This document shows, one piece after another, positions 33,303 to 44,231 of a DNA stretch of 64,000 nucleotides (positions within the stretch are counted from its first letter, which is position 1; every line of letters begins with the position of its first letter). A program made the position numbers and the translations under genes. The notes under the pieces were generated by a model. It made no database searches, was not told the DNA's origin, and saw nothing but the letters and a program-made list of their open reading frames with translations. The DNA is from Nocardia iowensis (GTDB lineage: Bacteria; Actinomycetota; Actinomycetes; Mycobacteriales; Mycobacteriaceae): contig NZ_CP078145.1 in NCBI RefSeq assembly GCF_019222765.1, positions 3,906,001 through 3,970,000 of the forward strand, written 5' to 3'.

Positions 33303-34178
33303 ATGTCGATCAAGCTCGGACCGAACCGATATGGCAAAGCGGAGACCCATGTCGTCAGTGTGTCGAAAAACGGTGGTGTGCACGAGATCCGGGATCTCAA
33401 TGTGGGTGTCGCACTGTCCGGCGACATGGATGAGGTCCACCTCACCGGCGACAACGCCGCGGTGCTGCCGACCGACACGCAGAAGAACACTGTCTTCGCG
33501 TTCGCCAAGGAGCACGGCATCTCCTCGCCCGAGGCGTTCGGTGTGCTGCTGGCCGAACATTTCGTCGGATCGCAGCCGTCCATTCACCACGCGCGGGTCA
33601 GCGTCGAGGAATACGCCTGGGAGCGGATTGTTCTCGGCGCGAGCAACGAGCAGCATTCGTTCGTGCGTTCCGGTCAGGAAATTCGCACCGCACGGATACA
33701 TTACGACGGCGAAAAGACTTGGGTCGTCGCGGGTTTGCAGGGTCTGGTGGTGTTGAACTCGACGGGTTCGGAGTTCCACGGCTACATCAAGGACAAGTAC
33801 ACGACGCTGCAGGAAGCCTACGACCGCGTCCTGGCCACCGAGGTCAACGCGGAGTGGCGCTACACCGGCGAGCCGAGCGACTGGGACAAGACCTACCGCG
33901 AAGCCAGGCGCGCCCTGCTGGAGGCGTTCGCCGAGACCTACAGCTACTCGCTGCAGCAGACGCTGTACGCGATGGGCGAGCGAGTACTGGCCGCCTGTCC
34001 GGAGATCGGCGAGGTCCGGCTGTCGCTGCCCAACAAGCACCACTTCGTCGTCGACCTGTCCGCCTTCGGACTGGCGAACGACAACGAGGTGTTCTACGCC
34101 GCCGATCGCCCCTACGGCCTGATCGAAGGCACCGTGCTGCGCGAGGACGCGCCCGCGGCCGGACCGGCGTGGGAGTGA
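33303..34178 (+). CDS. Urate oxidase (uricase), 291 aa
   Basis: The product shows the paired T-fold domains: LGPNRYGKAETHVVSV with the catalytic Lys, LTGDNAAVLPTDTQKNTVFA with the catalytic Thr, FAETYSYSLQQTLYAMGERV, and SLPNKHHFVVDLSAFGL carrying the catalytic His. Cofactor-free oxidation of urate to 5-hydroxyisourate. The length is usual. No peroxisomal or export signal; cytoplasmic tetramer expected. It is followed two bases later by the xanthine-dehydrogenase FAD subunit. Confidence 0.95.
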   Translation: MSIKLGPNRYGKAETHVVSVSKNGGVHEIRDLNVGVALSGDMDEVHLTGDNAAVLPTDTQKNTVFAFAKEHGISSPEAFGVLLAEHFVGSQPSIHHARVSVEEYAWERIVLGASNEQHSFVRSGQEIRTARIHYDGEKTWVVAGLQGLVVLNSTGSEFHGYIKDKYTTLQEAYDRVLATEVNAEWRYTGEPSDWDKTYREARRALLEAFAETYSYSLQQTLYAMGERVLAACPEIGEVRLSLPNKHHFVVDLSAFGLANDNEVFYAADRPYGLIEGTVLREDAPAAGPAWE

Positions 34179-34180
34179 CG

Positions 34181-35050
34181 ATGGACTTCTTGCGACCCAC
34201 CAGTTGGGCGGACGCCCTCGACATCAAGGCGAGCCGACCGGACGCCACCCCCATCCAGGGCGGCACCGATATGATGGTCGAGCTCAATTTCGACAAGGGC
34301 CGCCCGAGCGCCCTGCTCGACCTCAACCCCTGCCGGGAGTTGTTCGAGTACCAGGAAATCGACGGCAAGCTGCGCATCGGCGCGGGAGTTCCGTACGTCC
34401 GGATCATCAACCGGCTCGGCGACCGGCTGCCGGGTCTGGCCCAGGCCTCGCGCACCGTCGGCTCGCCGCAGATCCGCAATCGCGGCACCGTCGGCGGCAA
34501 TCTCGGCGCCGCCTCCCCGGCCGGCGATACCCACCCCGCGCTGCTCGCGGGTGATGCGGTGATCGAGGTCGAATCGGCCGCCCGCGGCAGCCGGATGATC
34601 CCGATCGACGACTTCTACGTCTGGGTGAAGAAGAACGCCCTCGAACCGGACGAGCTGATCCGCGCGATCTGGCTGGCTCCGGCCGCGGGGCCGCAATACT
34701 TCTCGAAGGTCGGTACCCGCAATGCCATGGTGATCGCGGTCTGCTCGTTCGCCGTCGCGCTGTATCCCGATGCCGGGACGGCGCGCACCGGCATCGGCTC
34801 CGCGGGCCCGACACCGTTGCGGGCCAGGCCAGCCGAGGAATTCCTTGCCGCGCAACTGCCTTGGCAGGATCCCGCCCCGCTCACCGAGCCGGTGCTGCGC
34901 GAGTTCGGCGCGCTGGTATCGGCCGCGGCGGCACCCATCGATGACGTCCGCGGCACCGCGGACTACCGCAAACACGCCCTGTCGGTGTTGGCTCGCCGCA
35001 CCCTGAGCTGGGCGTGGACGGACTACCTGACAGAAAGGAAGGCAGCCTGA
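34181..35050 (+). CDS. Xanthine dehydrogenase family, FAD-binding subunit, 289 aa
   Basis: An FAD_binding_5/CO_deh_flav_C protein: FLRPTSWADALDIKA, the FAD loop PIQGGTDMMVEL, QIRNRGTVGGNLGAASPAGD, and the C-terminal PQYFSKVGTRNAMVIAV. It passes electrons from the 2Fe-2S subunit to NAD+. The ATG at 34181 follows GGGAGTGACG; its stop overlaps the next ATG (TGATG). With the Fe-S and molybdenum subunits it forms a three-subunit xanthine dehydrogenase that supplies urate to the preceding genes. Confidence 0.93.
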   Translation: MDFLRPTSWADALDIKASRPDATPIQGGTDMMVELNFDKGRPSALLDLNPCRELFEYQEIDGKLRIGAGVPYVRIINRLGDRLPGLAQASRTVGSPQIRNRGTVGGNLGAASPAGDTHPALLAGDAVIEVESAARGSRMIPIDDFYVWVKKNALEPDELIRAIWLAPAAGPQYFSKVGTRNAMVIAVCSFAVALYPDAGTARTGIGSAGPTPLRARPAEEFLAAQLPWQDPAPLTEPVLREFGALVSAAAAPIDDVRGTADYRKHALSVLARRTLSWAWTDYLTERKAA

Positions 35051-35520
35051 TGCGGGTGACCTTCGACGTGAACGGCTCGCGGGAGACCGTCGACGATGTG
35101 TGGGAGGGCGAGAGCCTGCTCTACATGCTGCGCGAGCGGATGGGCCTGCCCGGCTCCAAGAACGCCTGCGAGCAAGGCGAATGCGGCTCGTGCACAGTCT
35201 ATTTGGACGGCACGCCGGTATGTTCCTGCCTGGTCGCGGCCGGTCAGGCCGAGGGCCGCTCGGTGCGCACGGTGGAGGGCCTTACGCAGGGCGCGAAGCT
35301 CGATCCGATGCAGCAGGCGTTCGTCGAGGCGGGTGCGGTCCAATGCGGTTTCTGTACACCTGGTCTCATCGTGCAGGCGCACGACCTGATCGAGCACAAC
35401 CCCGATCCCTCGGATGTGGAGATCCGCGAAGCGCTGGCCGGAAACCTCTGCCGCTGCACCGGATACGAGAAGATCCTCGATGCCGTGCGGCTCGCGGCCC
35501 AGCGGAAGGCGGCAGAATGA
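35050..35520 (+). CDS. Xanthine dehydrogenase family, 2Fe-2S subunit, 156 aa
   Basis: Both iron-sulfur centres are visible: the plant-ferredoxin type (NACEQGECGSCTVYLDG with a distal Cys in PVCSCL) and the helical type (CGFCTPG followed by NLCRCTGYEKI). Length is standard for the small subunit. ATG at 35050 overlaps the FAD-subunit stop, and its own stop overlaps the deaminase start (ATGA). Confidence 0.95.
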   Translation: MRVTFDVNGSRETVDDVWEGESLLYMLRERMGLPGSKNACEQGECGSCTVYLDGTPVCSCLVAAGQAEGRSVRTVEGLTQGAKLDPMQQAFVEAGAVQCGFCTPGLIVQAHDLIEHNPDPSDVEIREALAGNLCRCTGYEKILDAVRLAAQRKAAE

Positions 35521-36920
35521 CCATGGCATCGCGTAGCGATTCGATCAGGGGCGGCGGCCGGGCGACGGGTGGGCCGAAGGTCGTTATCGAAAACGCCTAC
35601 ATCGCACCGGTAGTCGGTCCGGAAATCGCCTCGGGTCACCTCGTGATCGCCGACGGCAGGATCGAATCCCTCGGCGCCGGACCGGCGCCCGCCGTGCCGG
35701 ACGCGCAACGCATCGACGGCACCGGCTGTCTGGTCACTCCTGGCCTGATCAACACCCACCACCACCTCTACCAGTGGGCGTCCCAGGGCCTGTTCCAGGA
35801 CTCGACGCTGTTCGAGTGGCTGACCGGGCTTTACCGGACCTGGGCGCGGATGGACGCCGAAGTCGTCTACGGCGCGGCCTCGGCCGGGTTGGGCTGGATG
35901 GCGCTGACCGGCTGCACCACCAGCAGCGATCACCACTACATCTTCCCGCAGGGTCGCGGCGATCTGTTCGACGCCGAAGTCCGTGCGGCGCACGAGCTCG
36001 GCATCCGATTCCACCCGTGCCGCGGCTCGATGGACCGCGGCCAGTCCGACGGTGGCCTGCCGCCGGACGAGGTGGTGGAGGATCGGGACGCGATCCTGCG
36101 GAACACCTCGGAGATCATCGACAAATACCACGATCCGTCGTTCGACTCGATGCTCCGGGTCGCCGTCGCGCCGTGCTCGCCGTTCTCGGTGAGCGAGGGC
36201 CTGATGATCGACGCGGCTTCGTTGGCGCGCAGCAAGGGCGTTCGACTGCATACCCATCTCGCCGAGACGCTCGACGAGGAAGAGCACTGCCGCGAGCAGA
36301 TGGGTTGCACCCCGGTCGAATACATGGAGAAGCTGGGCTGGCTCGGCGACGACGTGTGGTTCGCGCACGCCGTGCACCTGCACGACGCCGATATCCGCCG
36401 CTTCGCCGAGACCGGCACGGGCATGGCGCATTGCCCGAGCTCCAACGCCCGGCTCGGCGCGGGCATCGCCCGGATCACCGACCTGCTTGCGGCCGGTGCA
36501 CCGGTGGGCCTCGGGGTGGATGGCGCGGCCTCCAGCGAATTGACCTCGCTGGCCGGTGAATTGCGCCAGACCATGCTGTTCCAGCGCGCGGTGCACGGCC
36601 CGACCGCGCTGACCGCACGCCAGGCCCTGGAGGTCGGCACCCTGGGCGGCGCTCGGAACCTGGGCCGCCAGTTGGAGATCGGCAGCCTGGAACCCGGCAA
36701 GCTCGCCGATATCGCCGTCTGGCGGGTCGACGGCTTCCGGGCCGCGGTCCAGGATCCGGTGTGCGCCTTGGTCTTCGGGCCGACGCCACCGCTGGCCCGG
36801 CTGCTGGTCGGTGGCCGCACCGTCGTGGAGAACGACGAGCTGCGCACCGTCTCGCACGACGCGGTCGGCCGGGCCGGTGCGGCCGCGCGGAACCGCCTGC
36901 TACAGGAGGAATCTCGATGA
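35517..36920 (+). CDS. 8-Oxoguanine/guanine deaminase-like amidohydrolase, 467 aa
   Basis: An amidohydrolase-superfamily protein of the AtzA/TrzN-like subgroup: PGLINTHHHLYQW (metal HxH), HTHLAETLDEE, WFAHAVHLHD, and GLGVDGAASSE (metal Asp). Closest in layout to 8-oxoguanine deaminases of purine clusters, which make urate from 8-oxoguanine; guanine as a substrate is also possible. It sits between the Fe-S and Mo subunits of xanthine dehydrogenase, so it likely feeds guanine-type bases into the pathway. The start ATG overlaps the previous stop; an ATG six bases later is an alternative. Confidence 0.88.
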   Translation: MTMASRSDSIRGGGRATGGPKVVIENAYIAPVVGPEIASGHLVIADGRIESLGAGPAPAVPDAQRIDGTGCLVTPGLINTHHHLYQWASQGLFQDSTLFEWLTGLYRTWARMDAEVVYGAASAGLGWMALTGCTTSSDHHYIFPQGRGDLFDAEVRAAHELGIRFHPCRGSMDRGQSDGGLPPDEVVEDRDAILRNTSEIIDKYHDPSFDSMLRVAVAPCSPFSVSEGLMIDAASLARSKGVRLHTHLAETLDEEEHCREQMGCTPVEYMEKLGWLGDDVWFAHAVHLHDADIRRFAETGTGMAHCPSSNARLGAGIARITDLLAAGAPVGLGVDGAASSELTSLAGELRQTMLFQRAVHGPTALTARQALEVGTLGGARNLGRQLEIGSLEPGKLADIAVWRVDGFRAAVQDPVCALVFGPTPPLARLLVGGRTVVENDELRTVSHDAVGRAGAAARNRLLQEESR

Positions 36921-39250
36921 CCTCGACTCGAACCACCGGTTTCCCCGGTGAGGTCGCCGCGCCCGGTAAGGGTGGCGTCGGCGAGAGCCCGCTGCGGCCC
37001 GACGGCACCCTCAAGGTGAAGGGCGAATTCGCCTACTCCTCGGACCTGTGGATGGACGGCATGCTCTGGGGCGCCACGCTGCGCAGCCCGCATCCGCGTG
37101 CCCGCATCGTCCGGCTCGATATCGGCCCAGCGCTGAAACTGCCCGGCGTGCACGCCGTGCTCACCCACGAGGACGTGCCCGGCCGCAAGGTGTACGGGCT
37201 CGACCACACCTGGGATCAGCCGGTACTCGCCATCGACGAGGTCCGCCACCACGGTGAGCCGATCGCCCTGGTCGCCGCCGATCATCCCGAGATCGCCAGG
37301 CGCGCAATGGAAGCCATTGTGATCGAGTGGGAGGTGCTGGAGCCGATCACCGACCCGCTCGCCGTGGTCGCCGACCCGGAACGGCACAAGGTGCAGGAAC
37401 GCGGCGGCATCACCCGGTATCAGCCGGTCCGCGTCGGCGATATGGAGGTCGGCCGGGCGCTGGCCGATGTGGTGGTGGCCGAGGACTATGAGGTCGGCAT
37501 CCAGGACCAGGCGTTCCTCGGCCCGGAGTCCGGCCTGGTCGTGCCCGGCGAGGACGGCGGGCTCGACTTCTACGTCGCCACCCAGTGGATGCACTGGGAC
37601 CTGACGCAGATCGGCCCCTGTCTCGGCTTGCCGGAAGACAAGATGCGGATGACGCTGGCCGGTGTCGGCGGCGCGTTCGGTGGCCGCGAGGACCTGTCGA
37701 TGCAGATCCACGCGGGCATGCTGGCGCTCTACACCGGTAAGCCGGTCAAGATGATGTACAACCGCGAGGAATCCTTCTTCGGGCACGTGCACCGGCACCC
37801 CGCGCAGATGCGCTACGAGTACGGCGTCACCCGGGCCGGGAAGATCGTTTTCGCCAGGGTCCGGATCGTGCTGGACGGCGGTGCCTACACCTCCGCCACG
37901 AACAATGTCACCGGCAACGCTGCCTCGCTCGCGGTGGGCCCGTACGAGATTCCGAATCTCGAGATCGATGCGTACGGCGTCTACACGAACAACCCGCCCT
38001 GTGGCGCGATGCGCGGATTCGGTGCCGTGCAGGCCTGTTTCGCGCACGAGTCGATGATGGACAAGATCGCCGAGGCGGTCGGGCTCGACCCGGTGCACGT
38101 GCGGCAGATCAACGCCGTGAGCCAGGGTTCCAAGATCGCGACCGGGCAGGTCGTGCACGCACCGATGCCGATGGCCGAGATGCTGGGTCAAGCGCGCGAC
38201 ATGCCGCTGCCCGCACCGCTGGATGCCTCCGACATCCGGAACCTGCCCGGCGGCGCCTCGCAGACCACCCACGGCGAGGGCGTCGTGCGTGGCGTCGGCT
38301 ACGGCGTCGGCATCAAGAACATCTGCTTCTCCGAGGGTTTCGACGACTACTCGACGGCGCGGGTGCGGCTGGAAGTGATCGGCGGCGAACCGGTCGCGCT
38401 GGTGCACACCGCCGCGGCCGAGGTCGGCCAAGGGCTGGTCACCGTCGAGGCGCAGATCGCGCGCACCGAGCTCGGCATCGAGCGGGTCACCATTCACCCG
38501 GCCGACAACCAGGTCGGCAGCTCCGGTTCCTCGTCCGCCTCCCGGCAGACCTACATGACCGGCGGCGCGGTGAAGGCGGCGTGCGAGGCGGTGCGGATGC
38601 GCGTACTCGCCCTCGCCCAGGGGCGTTTCGGCGCGACCCGCGGTCTTGCGCTGGTCGGCGGCAAGGTGGTGTCCCACACGGGCGAGGTATACGTCTCGCT
38701 GGTCGACCTGCTCGGTGACGAAATCATCGAGGAGACACGGGAATACCACCACAAGCCGACCACGGGCATGGATCCGGTGACGGGCCAGGGCGACAGCCAC
38801 ACCCAGCTCGCCCTGTGCGTGCACCGGGCCGTGGTGGATGTCGACACCGAACTCGGCCTGGTCAAGGTCGTCGCCCTGGACGCCGTCCAAGATGTCGGCA
38901 AGATCATGAACCGCTTATCGCTGGAGGGCCAGATCCACGGTGGCTCCGCCCAGGGCCTCGGCCTCGCGGTCATGGAGGAAATTCAAGTCCGCGACGGAAA
39001 GGTGCTGAACCCGTCCTTCACCGACTATCTGATCCCCACCATTCTCGACATGCCGCCACAGCGGCTGGAGATTCTGGAAAACGCCGACCCGCACGCCCCA
39101 TACGGGCTGCGCGGCGCCGGAGAGCCACCCACGCTCTCCTCGACTCCCGCGATCGTCTCGGCCATTCGGGACGCATGCCGATCCGCGGGGGGAACCGTGC
39201 ACATCAACCGAGTGCCGGTGCGTCCGGAAGACATCATCCGGAGCAGTTGA
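36917..39250 (+). CDS. Xanthine dehydrogenase family, molybdopterin-binding subunit, 777 aa
   Basis: A full-length Ald_Xan_dh_C/MoCoBD protein: the N-terminal a/b hammerhead (GVGESPLRPDGTLKVKGEFA), GVGGAFGGREDLSMQ, CGAMRGFGAVQACFAHE, EVGQGLVTVEAQIA, and the catalytic glutamate in GLRGAGEPPTLSSTP. It hydroxylates hypoxanthine/xanthine to urate. The molybdenum cofactor is probably sulfurated or delivered by the XdhC-like protein at 40828. ATG 36917 overlaps the deaminase stop. Confidence 0.94.
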   Translation: MTSTRTTGFPGEVAAPGKGGVGESPLRPDGTLKVKGEFAYSSDLWMDGMLWGATLRSPHPRARIVRLDIGPALKLPGVHAVLTHEDVPGRKVYGLDHTWDQPVLAIDEVRHHGEPIALVAADHPEIARRAMEAIVIEWEVLEPITDPLAVVADPERHKVQERGGITRYQPVRVGDMEVGRALADVVVAEDYEVGIQDQAFLGPESGLVVPGEDGGLDFYVATQWMHWDLTQIGPCLGLPEDKMRMTLAGVGGAFGGREDLSMQIHAGMLALYTGKPVKMMYNREESFFGHVHRHPAQMRYEYGVTRAGKIVFARVRIVLDGGAYTSATNNVTGNAASLAVGPYEIPNLEIDAYGVYTNNPPCGAMRGFGAVQACFAHESMMDKIAEAVGLDPVHVRQINAVSQGSKIATGQVVHAPMPMAEMLGQARDMPLPAPLDASDIRNLPGGASQTTHGEGVVRGVGYGVGIKNICFSEGFDDYSTARVRLEVIGGEPVALVHTAAAEVGQGLVTVEAQIARTELGIERVTIHPADNQVGSSGSSSASRQTYMTGGAVKAACEAVRMRVLALAQGRFGATRGLALVGGKVVSHTGEVYVSLVDLLGDEIIEETREYHHKPTTGMDPVTGQGDSHTQLALCVHRAVVDVDTELGLVKVVALDAVQDVGKIMNRLSLEGQIHGGSAQGLGLAVMEEIQVRDGKVLNPSFTDYLIPTILDMPPQRLEILENADPHAPYGLRGAGEPPTLSSTPAIVSAIRDACRSAGGTVHINRVPVRPEDIIRSS

Positions 39251-39367
39251 TCAACAGGGGCAGACTGTATCGCTTCGCAGTACAGACCCCACAACGCAGA
39301 ACCGAACCACGCGGTCCGGCCGCTGCGGCCGGATCGTAGGTCGGCTATGCCCCGAGGAGGGCACGCC

Positions 39368-40810
<1,443 letters not shown>

Positions 40811-40827
40811 AACGGCGGATCAGAACA

Positions 40828-41895
40828 ATGCGTGACCTCGCGGCAGAACTTTTGCCATGGCATCGGGCGGGCAAGTCCTACGCCGTCGCGACCGTCATCG
40901 GTGTCAGCGGCAGTGCGCCGCGGCCACCGGGCGCCGCCCTCGCGGTGGACGCCGAAGGTGTTGTCATCGGCAGCATTTCCGGTGGCTGCGTCGAGGGCGC
41001 GGTGTACGAGCTCTGCCGCGAGGCGCTGCGCACCGGGCAGCCGATCCGCGAAACCTTCGGGTACAGCGACGACGATGCCTTCGCTGTCGGCTTGACGTGT
41101 GGGGGCAAGATCGAGGTGTTCATCCAGCCGATCACGTCCGACGAGTACGACACGATCGAGGCGCTGCTGCGGTCGGCCGAGCCGGTGGCCCTGGTTCGTG
41201 ACATGAATACCGGTGCCGCAATGGCATTGGGTCCCTGGTGGTCGCTCGGCTCGACCTTCGATCCGGTGGTGGTGGCGGAGGCCAGGGCGATGCTCGATGC
41301 GGGCACGACCGGGCTACGCGTCGTCGGCTGCGGCGACCGGGAGATCACGATCTTCGTGGAATCCTATGTACCGCCGCCACGCATGATCGTTTTCGGCGCA
41401 ATAGATTTCGCGGCCGCCGTGACACGGATCGGCCGGTTCCTCGGCTATCACGTCACCGTCTGCGACGCCAGGCCCGTGTTCGCCACCAGAGCGCGATTCC
41501 CGGACGCTCATGAGATCGTCATCGACTGGCCTGACCGCTACCTGTCCCGCACCACGGTCGACTCCCGGACCGTGCTGTGCGTGCTGACCCATGACGCGAA
41601 GTTCGATATCCCCTTGCTGGAGAAGGCATTACGGCTACCGGTGGCATACGTGGGTGCGATGGGGTCCCGACGCACCCACGAGGAACGGATGGCCCTCCTG
41701 CGCGCCACCGGACTCTCGGAAGCCGAACTGGCCGCGCTGCATTCGCCCATCGGCCTCGACCTGGGCGGCCGAACCGCCGAGGAGACCGCGGTGGCCATTG
41801 CCGCGGAGATCGTCGCCGTCCGGCGTGGCGGCTCGACGCGCCCGCTCAACACGAGCGACGGACCGATTCATCGGGACTTGATTCCGAGCTGGTGA
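40828..41895 (+). CDS. xdhC: XdhC-family molybdenum-cofactor maturation protein, 355 aa
   Basis: The product has the XdhC_CoxI N-domain (VATVIGVSGSAPRPPGAALA, GSISGGCVEGAVYE, TCGGKIEVFIQP with a Cys) and a Rossmann C-domain (DARPVFATRARFPDA, AYVGAMGSRRTHEER, PIGLDLGGRTAEETAVAIAA). Such proteins sulfurate the Mo cofactor and insert it into xanthine dehydrogenase. It lies 17 bases after the permease. Consistent with the three-subunit enzyme encoded upstream. Confidence 0.93.
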   Translation: MRDLAAELLPWHRAGKSYAVATVIGVSGSAPRPPGAALAVDAEGVVIGSISGGCVEGAVYELCREALRTGQPIRETFGYSDDDAFAVGLTCGGKIEVFIQPITSDEYDTIEALLRSAEPVALVRDMNTGAAMALGPWWSLGSTFDPVVVAEARAMLDAGTTGLRVVGCGDREITIFVESYVPPPRMIVFGAIDFAAAVTRIGRFLGYHVTVCDARPVFATRARFPDAHEIVIDWPDRYLSRTTVDSRTVLCVLTHDAKFDIPLLEKALRLPVAYVGAMGSRRTHEERMALLRATGLSEAELAALHSPIGLDLGGRTAEETAVAIAAEIVAVRRGGSTRPLNTSDGPIHRDLIPSW

Positions 41896-42024
41896 CAAGT
41901 ATCGGCTGGAGCATCATACGAAATCGACTTCGGAATGATCTATCAGCTTTGGGTTGATCTCATCTATCCCGCTACCGCGTAATCCCTGCATAATTGGTGA
42001 AATTCGACACAAAAGGACCCGATA

Positions 42025-42405
42025 ATGCCGTTGATCTTTCTGAACGGTTCCGCCATGCGCGGAGGGCCGCTCAATCATCTGTTGAACGGCGCGCCGTTCG
42101 CCGGTGAAGCGAAAACCGCCCCGCGATACCGATTCTTCTCGGTCGGCGACCGCTTTCCCGGCCTCGAACCGTCGCCCGACGGCGGCCACTCGATCACCGG
42201 CGAGCTGTTCGACGTGCCGCTCGACGTGCTGCGCGAGCACCTGCTGCCCGCCGAGCCGCCCGAACTGGAGCTCGGCGCGATCGAGCTGGATGACGGCCGC
42301 TCGGTGCTGTCGATGGTCCTGCGCCGACCCCCCACGTCGTACCCGGAGCTGATCGACATCACGCGTATCGGCAGCTGGAAGAAATATCGCGAAGGAGCTG
42401 AATGA
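42025..42405 (+). CDS. AtzF C-terminal-like/gamma-glutamylcyclotransferase-fold protein, 126 aa
   Basis: The ATG at 42025 follows AAAAGGA. The sequence MPLIFLNGSAMRGGPLNHLL, RYRFFSVGDRFPGLEPS, HSITGELFDVPLDVL and DGRSVLSMVLRR resembles the AGGCT-like C-terminal domain of allophanate hydrolases, which also occurs alone in actinobacterial purine clusters. Here it opens the glyoxylate half of the cluster and overlaps the hydroxypyruvate isomerase start (ATGA). A function in ureidoglycolate or allophanate-type ureide processing is suggested by context only, because a known ureidoglycolate lyase is missing. Confidence 0.75.
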   Translation: MPLIFLNGSAMRGGPLNHLLNGAPFAGEAKTAPRYRFFSVGDRFPGLEPSPDGGHSITGELFDVPLDVLREHLLPAEPPELELGAIELDDGRSVLSMVLRRPPTSYPELIDITRIGSWKKYREGAE

Positions 42406-43202
42406 AGCATTACGCAGGGGAGTCCGGTCTCCCGAAATTCGACGTCAATTGTTCGATTCTCTTCACCGATCTACCACTGCTGGAACGTCCCGCCGCCGCC
42501 AAGGCAGCCGGTTTCGACGCCGTCGAATTCTGGTGGCCCTTCGGCGAAGATCCCACTCCGGCAGACAAAGATATCGACGCGTTCGTGCGGGCGATCGACG
42601 ACGCCGGTGTGGAATTGATCGGACTGAATTTCATCGATCTGATTCCGGTCGGCCGCGGCCTGGTCTCCGTGCCCGGCGAGGCGACGAGGTTCCGGGACAA
42701 TATCGAGGTGGCCGTCGGCATCGCCGAGCGCACCGGCTGCCGCGCGCTGAATGCCCTCTACGGCAACCGCATCGCGGGGGAGGACCCGGCGAAGCAGGAC
42801 GAGCTCGCGCTGGAGAACCTGCGGCTCGCCGCCAACGCCGCCGCCAGGATCGGTGCCGTGGTGCTGGTCGAAGCATTGAATGCGCATGAGTCGCCGCACT
42901 ACCCGATCGTCAGCGCCGAGCACGCCATCCGGGTGATCGAGCAGACCGGCGAGCCGAACGTGCGCTTCCTCTGCGACCTCTACCACCTTGCCCGGATGGA
43001 CGAGAACCTGATCCAGGTGATCAAGACCTACGCGCGGCACATCGGCCACGTGCAGATCGCCGACGATCCGGGCCGCGGCCGTCCCGGCACCGGCGACCTC
43101 GACTTCGCGACGCTCTTCGAAACCCTCACCGCCGCAGGCTACGACGGCTGGATCGGCCTCGAATACAAAGACCCCGAGCTGGATTGGAAGTGGATCAAAT
43201 GA
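42402..43202 (+). CDS. hyi: Hydroxypyruvate isomerase, 266 aa
   Basis: An AP-endonuclease-2-type TIM barrel: KFDVNCSILFTDLPLLERPA, VEFWWPFGEDPTP, catalytic Glu in VLVEALNAHESPHYP, the second Glu in WIGLEYKDP, and CDLYHLARMDENLIQ. Length (about 260) matches Hyi, which equilibrates hydroxypyruvate and tartronate semialdehyde in the glyoxylate pathway. Overlaps its neighbours at both ends by four bases; part of a tight operon with glxR and gcl. Confidence 0.92.
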   Translation: MKHYAGESGLPKFDVNCSILFTDLPLLERPAAAKAAGFDAVEFWWPFGEDPTPADKDIDAFVRAIDDAGVELIGLNFIDLIPVGRGLVSVPGEATRFRDNIEVAVGIAERTGCRALNALYGNRIAGEDPAKQDELALENLRLAANAAARIGAVVLVEALNAHESPHYPIVSAEHAIRVIEQTGEPNVRFLCDLYHLARMDENLIQVIKTYARHIGHVQIADDPGRGRPGTGDLDFATLFETLTAAGYDGWIGLEYKDPELDWKWIK

Positions 43203-44074
43203 GTCGCATCGGATTTATCGGCCTGGGGATCATGGGTAGCCCGATGGCGGGTCACCTGGTCAAGGCCGGACACGACGTGACCGGCTACGACATCGGTCCC
43301 AAGGGGCTGGACAAACTGAAGGCCGACGGCGGTTCGACTGCCGCCAGCGTCGCGGAGGTGGTGCGCGACAAAGATATCGTCATCACGATGCTGCCGCAGG
43401 ACGAGCAGATCGAGCAGGTCTTCCCCGACATCGTGGAGCACACGGTGCCGGGCACGCTGTACATCGACTTCTCGACGATCACGCCGAAGACCGCGAAGTG
43501 GACCGCTGAGCAGGGCAAGAAGAACGGCCTCCGGGTGCTGGACGCCCCGGTCAGCGGCGGGGAGACCGGGGCGGTGAACGCGGCCCTGTCGATCATGGTC
43601 GGCGGGTCCGAGGCCGATTTCGCGGCCGCGACGCCGATCTTCGAGACGGTCGGTAAGACTTTCGCCTTGGTCGGCGGTAGCGGCGCGGGCCAATGCGTCA
43701 AGGCGGCCAACCAACTCGTCGTCGGCGGCACCTACGCCCTTGTCGCCGAGGCGATCCTGCTGATGGAGAACCTTGGCGCGGACGCGGCGAAGGGTCTGGA
43801 CGTGCTGGCCGGCGGGCTCGCGGGCAGCAAGATCCTCGAACTCAAGCGGGAGACCATGCTGGCCCGCAACTTCGTGCCCGGCTTCCGGATCGACCTGCAC
43901 CACAAGGACATGGGCATCATCTTGCAGGCCGCCCGCGAGGCCGAGGTGGCCATCCCGATGGGCGCGCTCACCGCGCAACTGATCGCCGCGGGCCGGGCCA
44001 TGGGCTACGGCTCGCTGGACCACTCCGGCCTGCTGCTGGTCGCCGAGGCACTGTCGGGCCGGGGCGAGGCATGA
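43199..44074 (+). CDS. glxR: 2-Hydroxy-3-oxopropionate (tartronate semialdehyde) reductase, 291 aa
   Basis: A beta-hydroxyacid dehydrogenase: [20 protein letters not shown] cofactor motif, [20 protein letters not shown] substrate motif, the catalytic Lys in [14 protein letters not shown], and [14 protein letters not shown]. It reduces tartronate semialdehyde to D-glycerate. Position between hyi and gcl supports this substrate over other family members. It overlaps hyi by four bases. Confidence 0.93.
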   Translation: MSRIGFIGLGIMGSPMAGHLVKAGHDVTGYDIGPKGLDKLKADGGSTAASVAEVVRDKDIVITMLPQDEQIEQVFPDIVEHTVPGTLYIDFSTITPKTAKWTAEQGKKNGLRVLDAPVSGGETGAVNAALSIMVGGSEADFAAATPIFETVGKTFALVGGSGAGQCVKAANQLVVGGTYALVAEAILLMENLGADAAKGLDVLAGGLAGSKILELKRETMLARNFVPGFRIDLHHKDMGIILQAAREAEVAIPMGALTAQLIAAGRAMGYGSLDHSGLLLVAEALSGRGEA

Positions 44075-44229
44075 GGATGCCCGCCATGCCCATGGCGCAA
44101 TCGCTTGCCCGACACGAGAAATGCGCCCTCGGCCTGCCCGACGGCTGGGTGCGCACCGACAAACCGGCCGACGGTACTGGCCTGCATTCGATGCAATCCC
44201 GCAGCGGACGCCAGAACAAGGAGAGCTGA
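44071..44229 (+). CDS. Possible 52-aa peptide between glxR and gcl
   Basis: An ATG at 44071 overlaps the glxR stop (ATGA) and reads [20 protein letters not shown] through to [10 protein letters not shown], stopping two bases before the gcl start. It has no recognised domain. The coupling and position in a tight operon argue for translation, while the absence of family features argues against it. It may be only a spacer. Confidence 0.35.
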   Translation: MRMPAMPMAQSLARHEKCALGLPDGWVRTDKPADGTGLHSMQSRSGRQNKES

Positions 44230-44231
44230 CC

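Noticed and set aside
35936..38890. 984-codon minus-strand open frame opposite the xanthine dehydrogenase genes
   Set aside because: Composition is that of an antisense shadow, and the plus strand encodes well-known enzymes.
39251..39367. Imperfect repeat CTGTA...TACAG between the molybdenum subunit and the permease
   Set aside because: Five-base arms with an eleven-base spacer are expected by chance; not enough to call an operator.
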